From Flavobacteriales bacterium (GTDB taxonomy: Bacteria > Bacteroidota > Bacteroidia > CAIKAF01), in contig JANWWP010000030.1 of assembly GCA_025055575.1 (NCBI GenBank), forward strand, positions 1 to 61,407: 61,407 nt of DNA, in the 5' to 3' direction. The position numbers and the translations under genes were made by a program. Numbering within the stretch: position 1 is the first letter of the stretch; the number at the start of each line of letters is the position of its first letter. Under the pieces are notes generated by a model. That model had not been told where the DNA came from. It was given only the letters and a program-made list of their open reading frames with translations, and ran no database searches. This document shows, one piece after another, positions 40,201 to 46,990 of the stretch.

Positions 40201-41340
40201 GGATGGAGACGACACAGTGTACGTTGTGGTAGTGGTGGGAGAGGCTGTGACGGTAGCCCCTGTTGTAGCGCTCAAACCCGTGGCCGGCGTCCAATTATAG
40301 GTTCCGTTTCCGCCGGCAGCCGTGAGCGTGGTGGAGCCACCTTCGCATAAGATGGTGTTGGCAGCGCTGGCATTCACAGGAAGGGCCACACCCTGTCCGT
40401 TGCCAATGACGTAATTACATACGGCTCCGGCATAACCGTCTATCATAAGATAGTATTGCTGACCTGGAGTGAAGCCGGTACCAGTGACCGTAAAAGGCGA
40501 TTGATTGGGTTGAATTTGATTGTAACAACCGAAATTTTGAACCGGCCCTGAACAATTATTGGCTGAAAAAAACATGAATTGAATCCCATTCCCACTACAG
40601 TTGCTCACCCACACCGTGAAGGAAACGGTGGGTTGAGTGGCCACAAAAAGGAGAAAGGAATTGTTTTCCAGTGACCCGCAGAAGGCGCTGGAGAGTTGAG
40701 ACCAAGAATTCGAAGTGTAACTTCCGGAAGTATTACCACAGTAGCCGTTAAAATCACAGATTGGGGTGCTAGAGGCACAGGTGTTTCCGGCGGGCGGGTT
40801 GCCAATGCAGGGGGGCGGCGCCGGTTGGCCGGGCGGGTTGTTGCCAAAGGTCAGGCTCCACCAGTTCAATGCGCCTGTTTCGCCGGGGTTGTCATCGGTG
40901 ATGCACAGCTGCCAGATCCCGTTTCCGTTGTTGCCTGTGTTGGCAGCATTCAGGTTGCCCTCCGGCTGGTAGGTGCCGATGAACGGCGCAAAACCTGTGA
41001 TGATGGAATTAAAGCCCATCTGAAAGCAGGTACCTTGATAATTATCCCCGGCTCCGCCGTTGTCGGTACTTAGTTCAATACTCACCCCCCACGGCGTGAT
41101 TAAGTAGATGTCCAGGTCAGCCGTAAATGTGTGCGTAATGTCCAGGCACACACTCACCAGTCCGTAGGACATATTGAGATTGCCTACCCCATTTACGGAT
41201 AAATCAAAGCAGGCGGTCCCATTATCCGGAATGGCGCCGCCGGCGTTGCTGGTGAAAGTTTGCCCGAAGCCGATGCGCAGGCTTTGAAAGAAAATTATTG
41301 AAAGAAGGAAAAAATTGGAAAAAACTGATGAAGACATCAT
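37261..41340 (-). CDS. SprB-repeat adhesin with T9SS type B sorting domain
   Basis: A 1,359-residue secreted surface protein. Signal peptide 1 to about 26 (IIFFQSLRIGFGQ). Residues about 27-165 resemble a proprotein-convertase P domain (DITHTFTADLDIYLITPWG). Residues about 175-310 form a second beta domain with CASSTPICDFNGYCG. About 325-480 hold Ig-like modules, 485-940 six SprB repeats, 1030-1270 three PKD domains (WNFGDG twice), and 1275-1359 the gliding-motility type sorting domain with PNVITPNGDGLNDIL and FNRWGQLVYEYQ. Such proteins leave through the T9SS and attach to the cell surface; some serve adhesion and gliding. sprA is 11 kb away. It follows a small secreted protein by 8 nt. Confidence 0.93.
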   Translation of the reverse strand: MMSSSVFSNFFLLSIIFFQSLRIGFGQTFTSNAGGAIPDNGTACFDLSVNGVGNLNMSYGLVSVCLDITHTFTADLDIYLITPWGVSIELSTDNGGAGDNYQGTCFQMGFNSIITGFAPFIGTYQPEGNLNAANTGNNGNGIWQLCITDDNPGETGALNWWSLTFGNNPPGQPAPPPCIGNPPAGNTCASSTPICDFNGYCGNTSGSYTSNSWSQLSSAFCGSLENNSFLLFVATQPTVSFTVWVSNCSGNGIQFMFFSANNCSGPVQNFGCYNQIQPNQSPFTVTGTGFTPGQQYYLMIDGYAGAVCNYVIGNGQGVALPVNASAANTILCEGGSTTLTAAGGNGTYNWTPATGLSATTGATVTASPTTTTTYTVSSPSLNPFCPAFEDEVTITVNPVPPPPTVSSNSPVCVAMGQNIQLNATPPPGGPYNYYWTGPNGFSSSQQNPTIPASGSNQSGTYNGYTIANGCTSQVASTNVLVDMLSATATVNNVTCHGLANGTATLTGQNGQGQLGYLWMPGFVFNQNLGPVGPGTYTGYVIDQQACTSQVQVTITQPPPLNATSNITPVTCHGLANGSATITATGGTGTYSYAWTPSGGPGNTSSNLAANNYTVTVTDQNNCTTSVNFSITQPPPLQLTPGTVTPVSCFGGSNGAASVTATGGTGAYQYSWSPAGGNQASASNLPANNYTVTVTDANNCQTSIPINITQPPPLTAVISALTQVGCFGANTGSATVSASGGTGSYAYSWAPAGGNQPTASGLSANTYTVTVTDQNGCQTQASATITQPPPLTVSVTTQNAACNGSPTGSATSQVNGGTPQYSYNWSNGGGTNPNLVNVPANTYVLTVTDANGCTATATANIGQPSPLQATLSSITNVTCHNGSNGGATVTASGGPGGFNYLWQPGGLTGPTQSGLSPNTYTIWVYDNLNCDTVVLTLQLANPAPVQLTLSASDSTLCNGQSATLTASGVATCQWSPTASLNTATGLQVTATPAVSTMYVATGADANGCSATDSLLITVFPQPTAQINAPTQVCQGAAFSLSANSSSIPAPGILSDYEWDLNGDGNPDNQDVTLTHSFSATGSQTLSLWVTSADGCTDQATAVVFVNPTPVADFSFTAGCQSLPASFTNTSTPAASITSVLWNFGDGNTGSGNNPSHTYASPGQYNVTLVVGTAAGCADTLTQALNIWLNPIISFIAEVQCFNAVIFKASADSGNIGTFDWNFGDGQSAQGDSLMYVYDQPGVYNVTLTGTELNGCTAELSQTVTVEATLSLDQFEIPNVITPNGDGLNDILDIGGTFGACQDYQVQIFNRWGQLVYEYQKGAQGFSGQTKSGVALHPGTYFLVMRSGAIQKNSTLTLLRP
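38515..39890 (-). repeat. Six tandem SprB repeats inside the adhesin gene
   Basis: Each unit is about 70-77 codons (225-235 bp) and ends in ITQPPPL or a variant (QPSPL, NPAPV). Each contains a VTCHG-type start, an (S/T)ASGGTGxYxYxWxP core and NNYTVTVTDxNxC. Units begin near TVNNVTCHG, NITPVTCHG, TVTPVSCFG, LTQVGCFG, TQNAACNG and ITNVTCHN. The DNA copies differ enough to be old duplications rather than recent ones, but units 2-4 are still close. Confidence 0.85.
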
Positions 41341-41348
41341 CCCCGAAT

Positions 41349-41735
41349 TTATTTATGGCCTGAATACTGAAACCGATAGATGGCGGATTCTAATTCGCGT
41401 TCGTTCTCACATATTTCAAAAACTTCAATTCCGGCTTTCTCAAAAGCTTTCTTAATATTGGATTTATCCAATGGGGATTGGCTGTACACAATCAGGTATT
41501 GGGGAGGAAAATCCTGACAGTCTAATTTAACAAAACCGGGGATGTGTTGGAGTTCTTTTTCGGTTTCGTAAAACTGATTTTTTTCCGTCATGTTTTTCAC
41601 CAGCACTTGAATTTTATGGAATGTGCTGAGGTCCGGAGCCTGTGCACACAGGGCCAAAGGTTTGGTTATCCAGGGCAGGATCAAACAAATACCTGCCCAT
41701 TTGAGGAAGGAAAAAAAAGAACTCGTAAAGGACAT
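41349..41735 (-). CDS. Small secreted protein upstream of the adhesin
   Basis: A 128-residue protein from ATG 41735 with a signal peptide (WAGICLILPWITKPLALCA). The mature domain (about 30-128) has alpha/beta character: HKIQVLVKNMTEKNQFYETE, FVKLDCQDFPPQYLIVYSQS and KKAFEKAGIEVFEICENERE, reminiscent of small ferredoxin-like or heavy-metal-associated folds but without a CxxC. No family recognised. It stops 8 nt before the adhesin gene and shares its promoter, so it may assist export or binding of the adhesin. Confidence 0.65.
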   Translation of the reverse strand: MSFTSSFFSFLKWAGICLILPWITKPLALCAQAPDLSTFHKIQVLVKNMTEKNQFYETEKELQHIPGFVKLDCQDFPPQYLIVYSQSPLDKSNIKKAFEKAGIEVFEICENERELESAIYRFQYSGHK

Positions 41736-41768
41736 TTTTTTTAAGATGTTTATCGAGACCAATGGTTG

Positions 41769-41776
41769 CAAAGTTA
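41769..41776 (-). promoter_or_regulatory. -7 element for the small secreted protein-adhesin pair
   Basis: TAACTTTG on the minus strand matches TAnnTTTG exactly, 33 nt upstream of the ATG at 41735. Confidence 0.5.
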
Positions 41777-41861
41777 TTCTAAGAGGGGAAATGGAATCGC
41801 TCAGAAAGGAGCGGGCCTGGTAATAATAAAATAGAAAAGTTCTGAAACATGTTCGTGTTCC

Positions 41862-41869
41862 TATCTTTG
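41862..41869 (+). promoter_or_regulatory. -7 element for the universal stress protein gene
   Basis: TATCTTTG matches TAnnTTTG exactly, 30 nt upstream of the ATG at 41900. A TTCTG about 17 nt upstream is a weak -33 candidate. Confidence 0.5.
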
Positions 41870-41899
41870 GATTCCCTTCATGAACACAAACATTTAAAT

Positions 41900-42706
41900 A
41901 TGAAAATACTCTGTGCCGTGGATTTTTCTGAAGCCTCCGTTGCGGCTGCCTCCTATGCCTCGGGTCTGGCGGCGCGCCTGGGGGCGCGCCTGGAATTGGT
42001 GTTCATTCAACCCTTGCTGGTGGCTTCCGTGGAAGCCGATCCCACTTTCAGCGCTGCTCTTTTTGAAGAACTGCGCCGGCAGAATGAAAAGAGCTTATCC
42101 GAATGGGCGGCCCGTTACAAGGCCGATTCTTACCATCTGCGCATAGGTTCTGTGGTGGAAGAAATTGTGGCCCAAGCCCAGGATGAACACTTTGATCTGA
42201 TCGTGTGTGGGCCCACAGGCGCCGGATCCGCCCAGGCCGTTTTGTTCGGCTCCACCACGCAGGGACTCATACACCACAGCCGCACGCCCCTTCTTGTGAT
42301 TCCCAAGGAGGCTGTTTTTCAGTCCTTTAAAAATATTTTAATAGCTACAGATTTGGAGCATTTGCCCCATCAGCTCCCCGCTTTTTTCCTGAAATTGTGT
42401 CAAAATTTCAAATCCCAAATTACATTGTTATATGTGGCTGGGATCGAAGAGGATTTGCCTCAGGATAAAGTGAATTCAGCTTTAAATTGGGCCCGGCGCC
42501 ACTTTTCTGGATTGAATGTTGCCTTCCAAAATTATTTCTCGGAAGACCGAATTTTAGGAATAGAAGAAACGGTGTCCGAACTGGAAGCCGACCTGGTGGT
42601 GGTGGCCCACCGACACAGAAATTTTTTTCAGCGCATTGTGCATCCGGCTTTCAGCGTCAAATTGGCCCGCAACTTAAACAAGCCGCTGCTCGTGCTGGAG
42701 CTTTAA
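41900..42706 (+). CDS. Tandem universal stress protein
   Basis: A 268-residue protein with two UspA domains. The first (1 to about 140) starts MKILCAVDFSEASVAAASYA and ends with the ATP-binding motif G-2x-G-9x-G-S/T in GPTGAGSAQAVLFGSTTQGL, followed by SRTPLLVIP. The second (about 148-268) starts NILIATDLEHLPHQLP and ends VVVAHRHRNFFQRIVHPAFS, but has lost the ATP motif. So one nucleotide-binding and one degenerate domain are fused, as is common in Bacteroidota. It probably acts in stress or starvation. Its last 33 nt overlap the 3' end of the convergent methyltransferase gene. Confidence 0.92.
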   Translation: MKILCAVDFSEASVAAASYASGLAARLGARLELVFIQPLLVASVEADPTFSAALFEELRRQNEKSLSEWAARYKADSYHLRIGSVVEEIVAQAQDEHFDLIVCGPTGAGSAQAVLFGSTTQGLIHHSRTPLLVIPKEAVFQSFKNILIATDLEHLPHQLPAFFLKLCQNFKSQITLLYVAGIEEDLPQDKVNSALNWARRHFSGLNVAFQNYFSEDRILGIEETVSELEADLVVVAHRHRNFFQRIVHPAFSVKLARNLNKPLLVLEL

Positions 42707-43861
42707 ATATTCATTGCGACGGCCTTCAAACAACTCGAACAAAGCCAAGGTGCAGGGAATATCCCCGTTGAAAAGTTTGTGGGTCTTGGAGGGCTTTAAG
42801 CCAAGGCGTTTCAAGGCCTCCGAATACCCGCTGAAAATGCCGGCCCGTGCGCCGTGGCACTGGTGTTTCAGGAATCGCCCCAGCTCCTGGTAGAGCCGGG
42901 CTATGCCGGGCGTTTCTATTCTTTTGTTGTAAGGAGGATTGAGGAGCAATAGCCCAGTAGGTTGAAAGTCCAATTTGCGGAAATCGGTTTTTTTAAGGAA
43001 AATGGTGTCGGAATGGCCGGCTGAAGCTGCATTGATTCGGGCCGCAGCCAGGGCTTCTTTATCGGCATCCGAACCCCAAATTTTTACTTTTATTTCTTTA
43101 CGGTGCGAAGCCAGATCCCGCTTCACTTTTTGATGAAATCGGATGTCAAATCCCGGATAACCCATGAATGAATAAGGTCTGCCATGAAGACCGGGGGCTT
43201 TGCCGGAGGCTATATCGGCGGCCTCTATCACCAGGGTCCCGCTGCCACACATAAGGTCAAAAAAATCCTCTTCCTCGTCTTTCCATCCTGCAAGCCGTAT
43301 CAAAGCCGCCGCCAACACCTCGTTCAGGGGGGCTTCTCCATTCCGCCGGCGCCAGCCACGTTTAAAAAGGGGAGGGCCACTGGTATCTAAGGAAAGGTGC
43401 ACTACATTCTCATGGATATGCAAATCCACAATCCAGTCAGGAGCCACCTTGTCCACTGTGGGCCGGAATCCGCGCACTTCGCGCACCTGGTCGCAGATGG
43501 CATCTTTGAGCCTTAATACAGCGTAGCCCGTGTGCTTGAGGAGCGAAGAATGGACGGAACTTTGCACCCGGAAGCGGCTTTCCGTTTTCATAAACAAGGA
43601 CCACCGCACCTGGCGGGCGCCTTCGTAGATATCATCGGCCGTCTGGATGTGGAATTGGCCCAGCGGCACCAGCACGCGCAGCGCCGTGCGCAAGGCCATG
43701 TTTGCCCGTATGACCGAATCTTTCCGATGGGGAATATACACAGCCCGCACGCCTTTTTCCGCAGGACCGAGACCTGCCTCCTCACATTCTTTCATCAGTA
43801 CATCCTCCAATCCTGCAAAGGTTTTAAGAACCAAAATGTCGGACAGATTATCGGTGACCAT
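42674..43861 (-). CDS. THUMP-domain rRNA/tRNA methyltransferase, RlmL-like
   Basis: A 395-residue SAM-dependent RNA methyltransferase. The N-terminal ferredoxin-like and THUMP region (about 1-155) has LKTFAGLEDVLMKECEEAGL and VDLHIHENVVHLSLDTSG. The C-terminal Rossmann domain starts at GWRRRNGEAPLNEVLAAALI, has FFDLMCGSGTLVIEAADIAS (SAM motif I) and the N6-adenine/N2-guanine type NPPY motif in LLLNPPYNKRIETPG. It corresponds to the RlmL (N2-G2445 of 23S rRNA) half without the RlmK domain, so a base in rRNA is the likely target. It converges with the stress-protein gene. Confidence 0.92.
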   Translation of the reverse strand: MVTDNLSDILVLKTFAGLEDVLMKECEEAGLGPAEKGVRAVYIPHRKDSVIRANMALRTALRVLVPLGQFHIQTADDIYEGARQVRWSLFMKTESRFRVQSSVHSSLLKHTGYAVLRLKDAICDQVREVRGFRPTVDKVAPDWIVDLHIHENVVHLSLDTSGPPLFKRGWRRRNGEAPLNEVLAAALIRLAGWKDEEEDFFDLMCGSGTLVIEAADIASGKAPGLHGRPYSFMGYPGFDIRFHQKVKRDLASHRKEIKVKIWGSDADKEALAAARINAASAGHSDTIFLKKTDFRKLDFQPTGLLLLNPPYNKRIETPGIARLYQELGRFLKHQCHGARAGIFSGYSEALKRLGLKPSKTHKLFNGDIPCTLALFELFEGRRNEYLKLQHEQRLV

Positions 43862-43941
43862 GAAAGAGGGGATTTTAACAAAGGTAAGGAGGGCCTTCTA
43901 TTCTACGATGGGCTATTCCGCAGGCGGACCTCCACAAATCA

Positions 43942-44385
43942 TCAATAAATATATTCCACCTTATAGATGGTGTCTTTTTCTTCCGAAAGGGAAGGTTGGT
44001 AAAAGGTCCATTTCACACGCCACCGACCTTTGAAAAAATACAGGAACAGACTGTCTTCGGTGCCATCAGCATGGCAGCACCATTTGAGTTGGATGCCACG
44101 GTTATCGGTCATGGGCCTTTGGATGGAGAATTTTTGCTGGTATTTCCGGGATTCTTTGAGGAGGGCCCAGGAAGTATCTAATTCTTCTTCCGCTTTCCTA
44201 AGGCGCCAGGCTGTGCTGTCATCCGCATACACTGCTGCTTTGGAGTATTCAAAGCGGAGGATATGACTGATAAAAACGCGCGCCACTTTCAGGGCGTCAC
44301 TCTGACAGCCCGAAAAACAAATAACACCAACTACAAAAGCAAATTTGCCAATTTTGCAACGCAACCGACCCCGAATCACATGCAT
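43942..44385 (-). CDS. Putative lipoprotein, unknown function
   Basis: A 147-residue protein from ATG 44385 with an N-terminal GKFAFVVGVICFSGCQ lipoprotein signal. The mature part reads as one small alpha+beta domain with HILRFEYSKAAVYADDSTAW at its start and FLYFFKGRWRVKWTF near the end, similar in layout to DUF4878-type lipoproteins (NTF2-like fold), but not securely. A TTG at 44364 would also fit a start. The ATG shares the palindrome ATGCAT with the divergent cytochrome-like gene. Confidence 0.55.
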   Translation of the reverse strand: MHVIRGRLRCKIGKFAFVVGVICFSGCQSDALKVARVFISHILRFEYSKAAVYADDSTAWRLRKAEEELDTSWALLKESRKYQQKFSIQRPMTDNRGIQLKWCCHADGTEDSLFLYFFKGRWRVKWTFYQPSLSEEKDTIYKVEYIY

Positions 44386-44886
44386 TTTCGCGAAATTAAA
44401 TCCATACTTGGGCTTTTTCTCCCCGCTGGTCTCATTTCGTTTCTCTGCGTACAAACCTTCTTCTGGAATTGCCATCCCGGGCGGCAAAGCTCCAAAACAG
44501 AACAAGATTCCCTACCCGCTTCCGGAGGGCAGGCAGATTCTTTGAATCCCAACGGCTCCTCGGAGTTGGCTTTATTGATGCGCCGGCTGGCAGAATTTGG
44601 AGAAAAAAATAAAGCGCGGATATTAAAAAATGAAAAACCTGAACCCTGGCCCTCAGAGGTGGAAGCACTTCTTTCGGCCACGCCGACCGACCCTGAAATA
44701 AAAGGCGCTCATTACACAGATTTTGCCCATGACTTCATTCAGGCCGCCCGAACGTTTAACTTAAAATTAGACCAAAAAAAAGAATGGGCTTCGGCGCACA
44801 ATCAAGTCATTGGTGTTTGTGCCAGTTGCCATGGCCAATCCTGTGCCGGTCCTTTGGTGCGCATTGAAAAATTATTTGTGAACTGA
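44380..44886 (+). CDS. Membrane-anchored protein with one haem-c motif
   Basis: A 168-residue protein from ATG 44380. A hydrophobic anchor (ILGLFLPAGLISFLCVQTFF) is followed by a low-complexity linker and a helical domain (LALLMRRLAEFGEKNKARIL, GAHYTDFAHDFIQAARTF). Near the C-terminus is VCASCHGQSCAGPLVRIEKL, with CASCH fitting the CxxCH haem-c attachment motif at about residue 147. I recognise similar Bacteroidota proteins annotated as cytochrome-like. A haem-binding electron-transfer or sensory role is likely but the usual distal methionine is not identified. Its start codon overlaps the divergent lipoprotein start. Confidence 0.6.
   Translation: MHFREIKSILGLFLPAGLISFLCVQTFFWNCHPGRQSSKTEQDSLPASGGQADSLNPNGSSELALLMRRLAEFGEKNKARILKNEKPEPWPSEVEALLSATPTDPEIKGAHYTDFAHDFIQAARTFNLKLDQKKEWASAHNQVIGVCASCHGQSCAGPLVRIEKLFVN
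44391..44398 (-). promoter_or_regulatory. Possible -7 element for the lipoprotein gene
   Basis: TAATTTCG on the minus strand, one mismatch to TAnnTTTG, ends 5 nt before the ATG at 44385, inside the coding sequence of the divergent gene. Confidence 0.3.
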
Positions 44887-44914
44887 GAGGCCGGCAAATG
44901 GTTTTTCTCCCCAT

Positions 44915-45598
44915 ATGGATGCATCACAACGCTTTTCTCCCTTGTATAAGTTGATCCGTGCAGGACAGCTGGAAGAGGCATTACAATGGCTTCAATCGGA
45001 GGCCAAGCCGGATGCCCGTAACTGGCATGAACGCAGCCGCATTTTGTGTTCCATGCAGCGGCACGACGCTGCGCTGCAGGCCGCAGATTGTGCCTTGGAA
45101 TTAGAACCGGACAACGTGGACTATCTCACAGAACGGGGCACCATCTACTTCCACCTTCGAAAGTATGCCCTCGCCTTCATGGATTTCGACAGAGCTGTGG
45201 CCTTGGCGCCCCAAAACCCTTTTCCTTTAGCTTGCAGGGCCTATCTGAAAGAGAAATTAGGCCACACCCAAGCGGCGGTTGAAGATTATGAGAGAGCCCT
45301 TGCGCTGGACCCTGAGGATGCCGTGTTGCATAATAATTTAGGACTTCTTCTCGAAAAATTGGGCTGGGAACAAAAAGCGCTCGCCCACTTCGAGAAAGCT
45401 GACCGCACAGCTCTAGAGTCAGAAATTTTCTTTCCCGCCCCCCCGTCATCTCCTTCCTTGGAAAAGAACGCATCCGAAACCGGCTCACCCCAAACTTTGC
45501 GTTCGGTGCTGTGGGGGCTGATAACGCAACCTCACATGCGGCGTGAATTCTGGGAATTTATAAGAAAAGGATTGCGCCTGCAGCGAAGGACCTCATGA
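44915..45598 (+). CDS. TPR protein
   Basis: A 227-residue soluble protein built of tetratricopeptide repeats over residues about 5-165: LYKLIRAGQLEEALQWLQSE, ALQAADCALELEPDNVDYLT, YALAFMDFDRAVALAPQNPF and AAVEDYERALALDPEDAVLH, each with the spacing of a 34-residue TPR. The C-terminal 60 residues are proline/serine-rich then basic and helical (MRREFWEFIRKGLRLQRR). TPRs bind partner proteins. Its ATGA overlaps the start of the sensor kinase at 45595, so it may modulate that kinase. Confidence 0.88.
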   Translation: MDASQRFSPLYKLIRAGQLEEALQWLQSEAKPDARNWHERSRILCSMQRHDAALQAADCALELEPDNVDYLTERGTIYFHLRKYALAFMDFDRAVALAPQNPFPLACRAYLKEKLGHTQAAVEDYERALALDPEDAVLHNNLGLLLEKLGWEQKALAHFEKADRTALESEIFFPAPPSSPSLEKNASETGSPQTLRSVLWGLITQPHMRREFWEFIRKGLRLQRRTS

Positions 45599-46896
45599 AA
45601 ACGCGGAATATTCGTTTTATTCTTGTATTTGGGGCATTTTGCATTACGGCGCTCCTGCTGGTGCAGGCCTATTATCTCAAAAAAGCCTATGATTTCAGCG
45701 CCACTGCTTTTAACGATAAGGTAAGCCTGGCCCTTATCTCCGTGGCCGACCGCATCCATAAAGAGAGTGGAGAGCCTCTTCCCAGCGTGGAGGCGGTGCA
45801 GCAGGTGACATCCGATTATTTCACCATCAATGTGGCCGATACGGTCAGTCATTTGTTTTTGGAAAATATTCTCCGGCTCGAATTCTCGCGTTATGGCATC
45901 GAGGCCGGTTATGCCTTTGTCATGTACGACTGTTTTGCCGATTCCATCATATGGCGCGAATATCAACTTCCGGGCAGCGCGGAGGCCCCCAACTTTTTTG
46001 AGAATCTCATCATCAACAAAAAAGATTTTCCTATCCATGAACTGCCCCGCGACAGCCACAAAATCGGTGTGTATTTCCCGGATAAAAACAAATACATTTT
46101 CAGTCAGATACAGGTGCTCACATTTGCTTCGGTGGTGGTGGCCGTCTTTGTGATATTTTTCATCTACGTGCTTCTTGTGGTATTAAAACAAAAAAAATTG
46201 TCCGAAATGAAAGCCGATTTCGTAAACAATATGACCCATGAGTTTAAGACACCTTTATCCACCATCCTTCTCTCGGCCGAAACCTTGGCCAACCCCAAAA
46301 ACATCGTTCAGTCTGAACGCGTTCAGCGCTATGCGGGAATCATTGCGGAAGAAGCCCGACGGCTGAAACTGCACGCTGAAAAAATTCTGGAAACCGCCAT
46401 CCTGGACGCTGAAAAGCCCATTTTGCGCAAGAGTGTATTTCAGGCCCATGATTACATCGAGCGCGCCGCCGAAAACCTGCGCGTGCGCGTGGAGGAGCGC
46501 AAAGGCACTTTAACCGTGCATCTGAGGGCCGAAAAGGATACCCTTTTGGCCGACCGGGAGCACTTTAGAAATGTCATTTACAATGTGTTGGAAAATGCAC
46601 TCAAATATTCTAAAGAAATTCCTGAGATTTCCGTCGAGACTTTTAATACGGGAAATAAATTCCTGAGCATACGTATTCGCGATAAAGGAATAGGCATTCC
46701 TAAACGCTTGCGCCGTCAGATTTTTAACAAATTTGTCCGTGGGGTGGCCGGTGATGTACAACAGGTGAAAGGATTTGGCCTGGGTTTATACTATGTGCGC
46801 AGGATAATCCAGCTGCACGGGGGCCGTATTGATGTGGAGAGCCGGGTGGGGGAGGGCAGTTCTTTCACCCTGCATTTTCCTTTGGCTAAGGGATAA
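45595..46896 (+). CDS. Sensor histidine kinase without adjacent response regulator
   Basis: A 433-residue membrane kinase. TM1 (about 8-27) and TM2 (about 175-198) bracket a 145-residue periplasmic sensor domain without HAMP afterwards. The H-box is FVNNMTHEFKTPLSTILLSA with His215, the N-box NVIYNVLENALKYSKE, G1 RDKGIGIPKRL and G2 VKGFGLGLYYVRRIIQLHGG. It autophosphorylates in response to an envelope signal and should pass phosphate to a regulator. In many Bacteroidota the regulator gene follows directly; here a glycosyltransferase follows after 94 nt. It is coupled to the TPR gene. Confidence 0.93.
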   Translation: MKTRNIRFILVFGAFCITALLLVQAYYLKKAYDFSATAFNDKVSLALISVADRIHKESGEPLPSVEAVQQVTSDYFTINVADTVSHLFLENILRLEFSRYGIEAGYAFVMYDCFADSIIWREYQLPGSAEAPNFFENLIINKKDFPIHELPRDSHKIGVYFPDKNKYIFSQIQVLTFASVVVAVFVIFFIYVLLVVLKQKKLSEMKADFVNNMTHEFKTPLSTILLSAETLANPKNIVQSERVQRYAGIIAEEARRLKLHAEKILETAILDAEKPILRKSVFQAHDYIERAAENLRVRVEERKGTLTVHLRAEKDTLLADREHFRNVIYNVLENALKYSKEIPEISVETFNTGNKFLSIRIRDKGIGIPKRLRRQIFNKFVRGVAGDVQQVKGFGLGLYYVRRIIQLHGGRIDVESRVGEGSSFTLHFPLAKG

Positions 46897-46990
46897 TACG
46901 GGAGCGGCTCCAGAAAAAATCCGATTTTTGACGGCGTGCGCAGCCTGGGTTTCCAACTTGCATAGAGACCGGGAGAGCATCGTAAAGGAT

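Noticed and set aside
46829-46990. N-terminal extension of the glycosyltransferase into the kinase gene
   Set aside because: It would overlap 68 nt of kinase coding sequence and precede the normal family start MARVLFLSYDG, which has its own AAAGGA.
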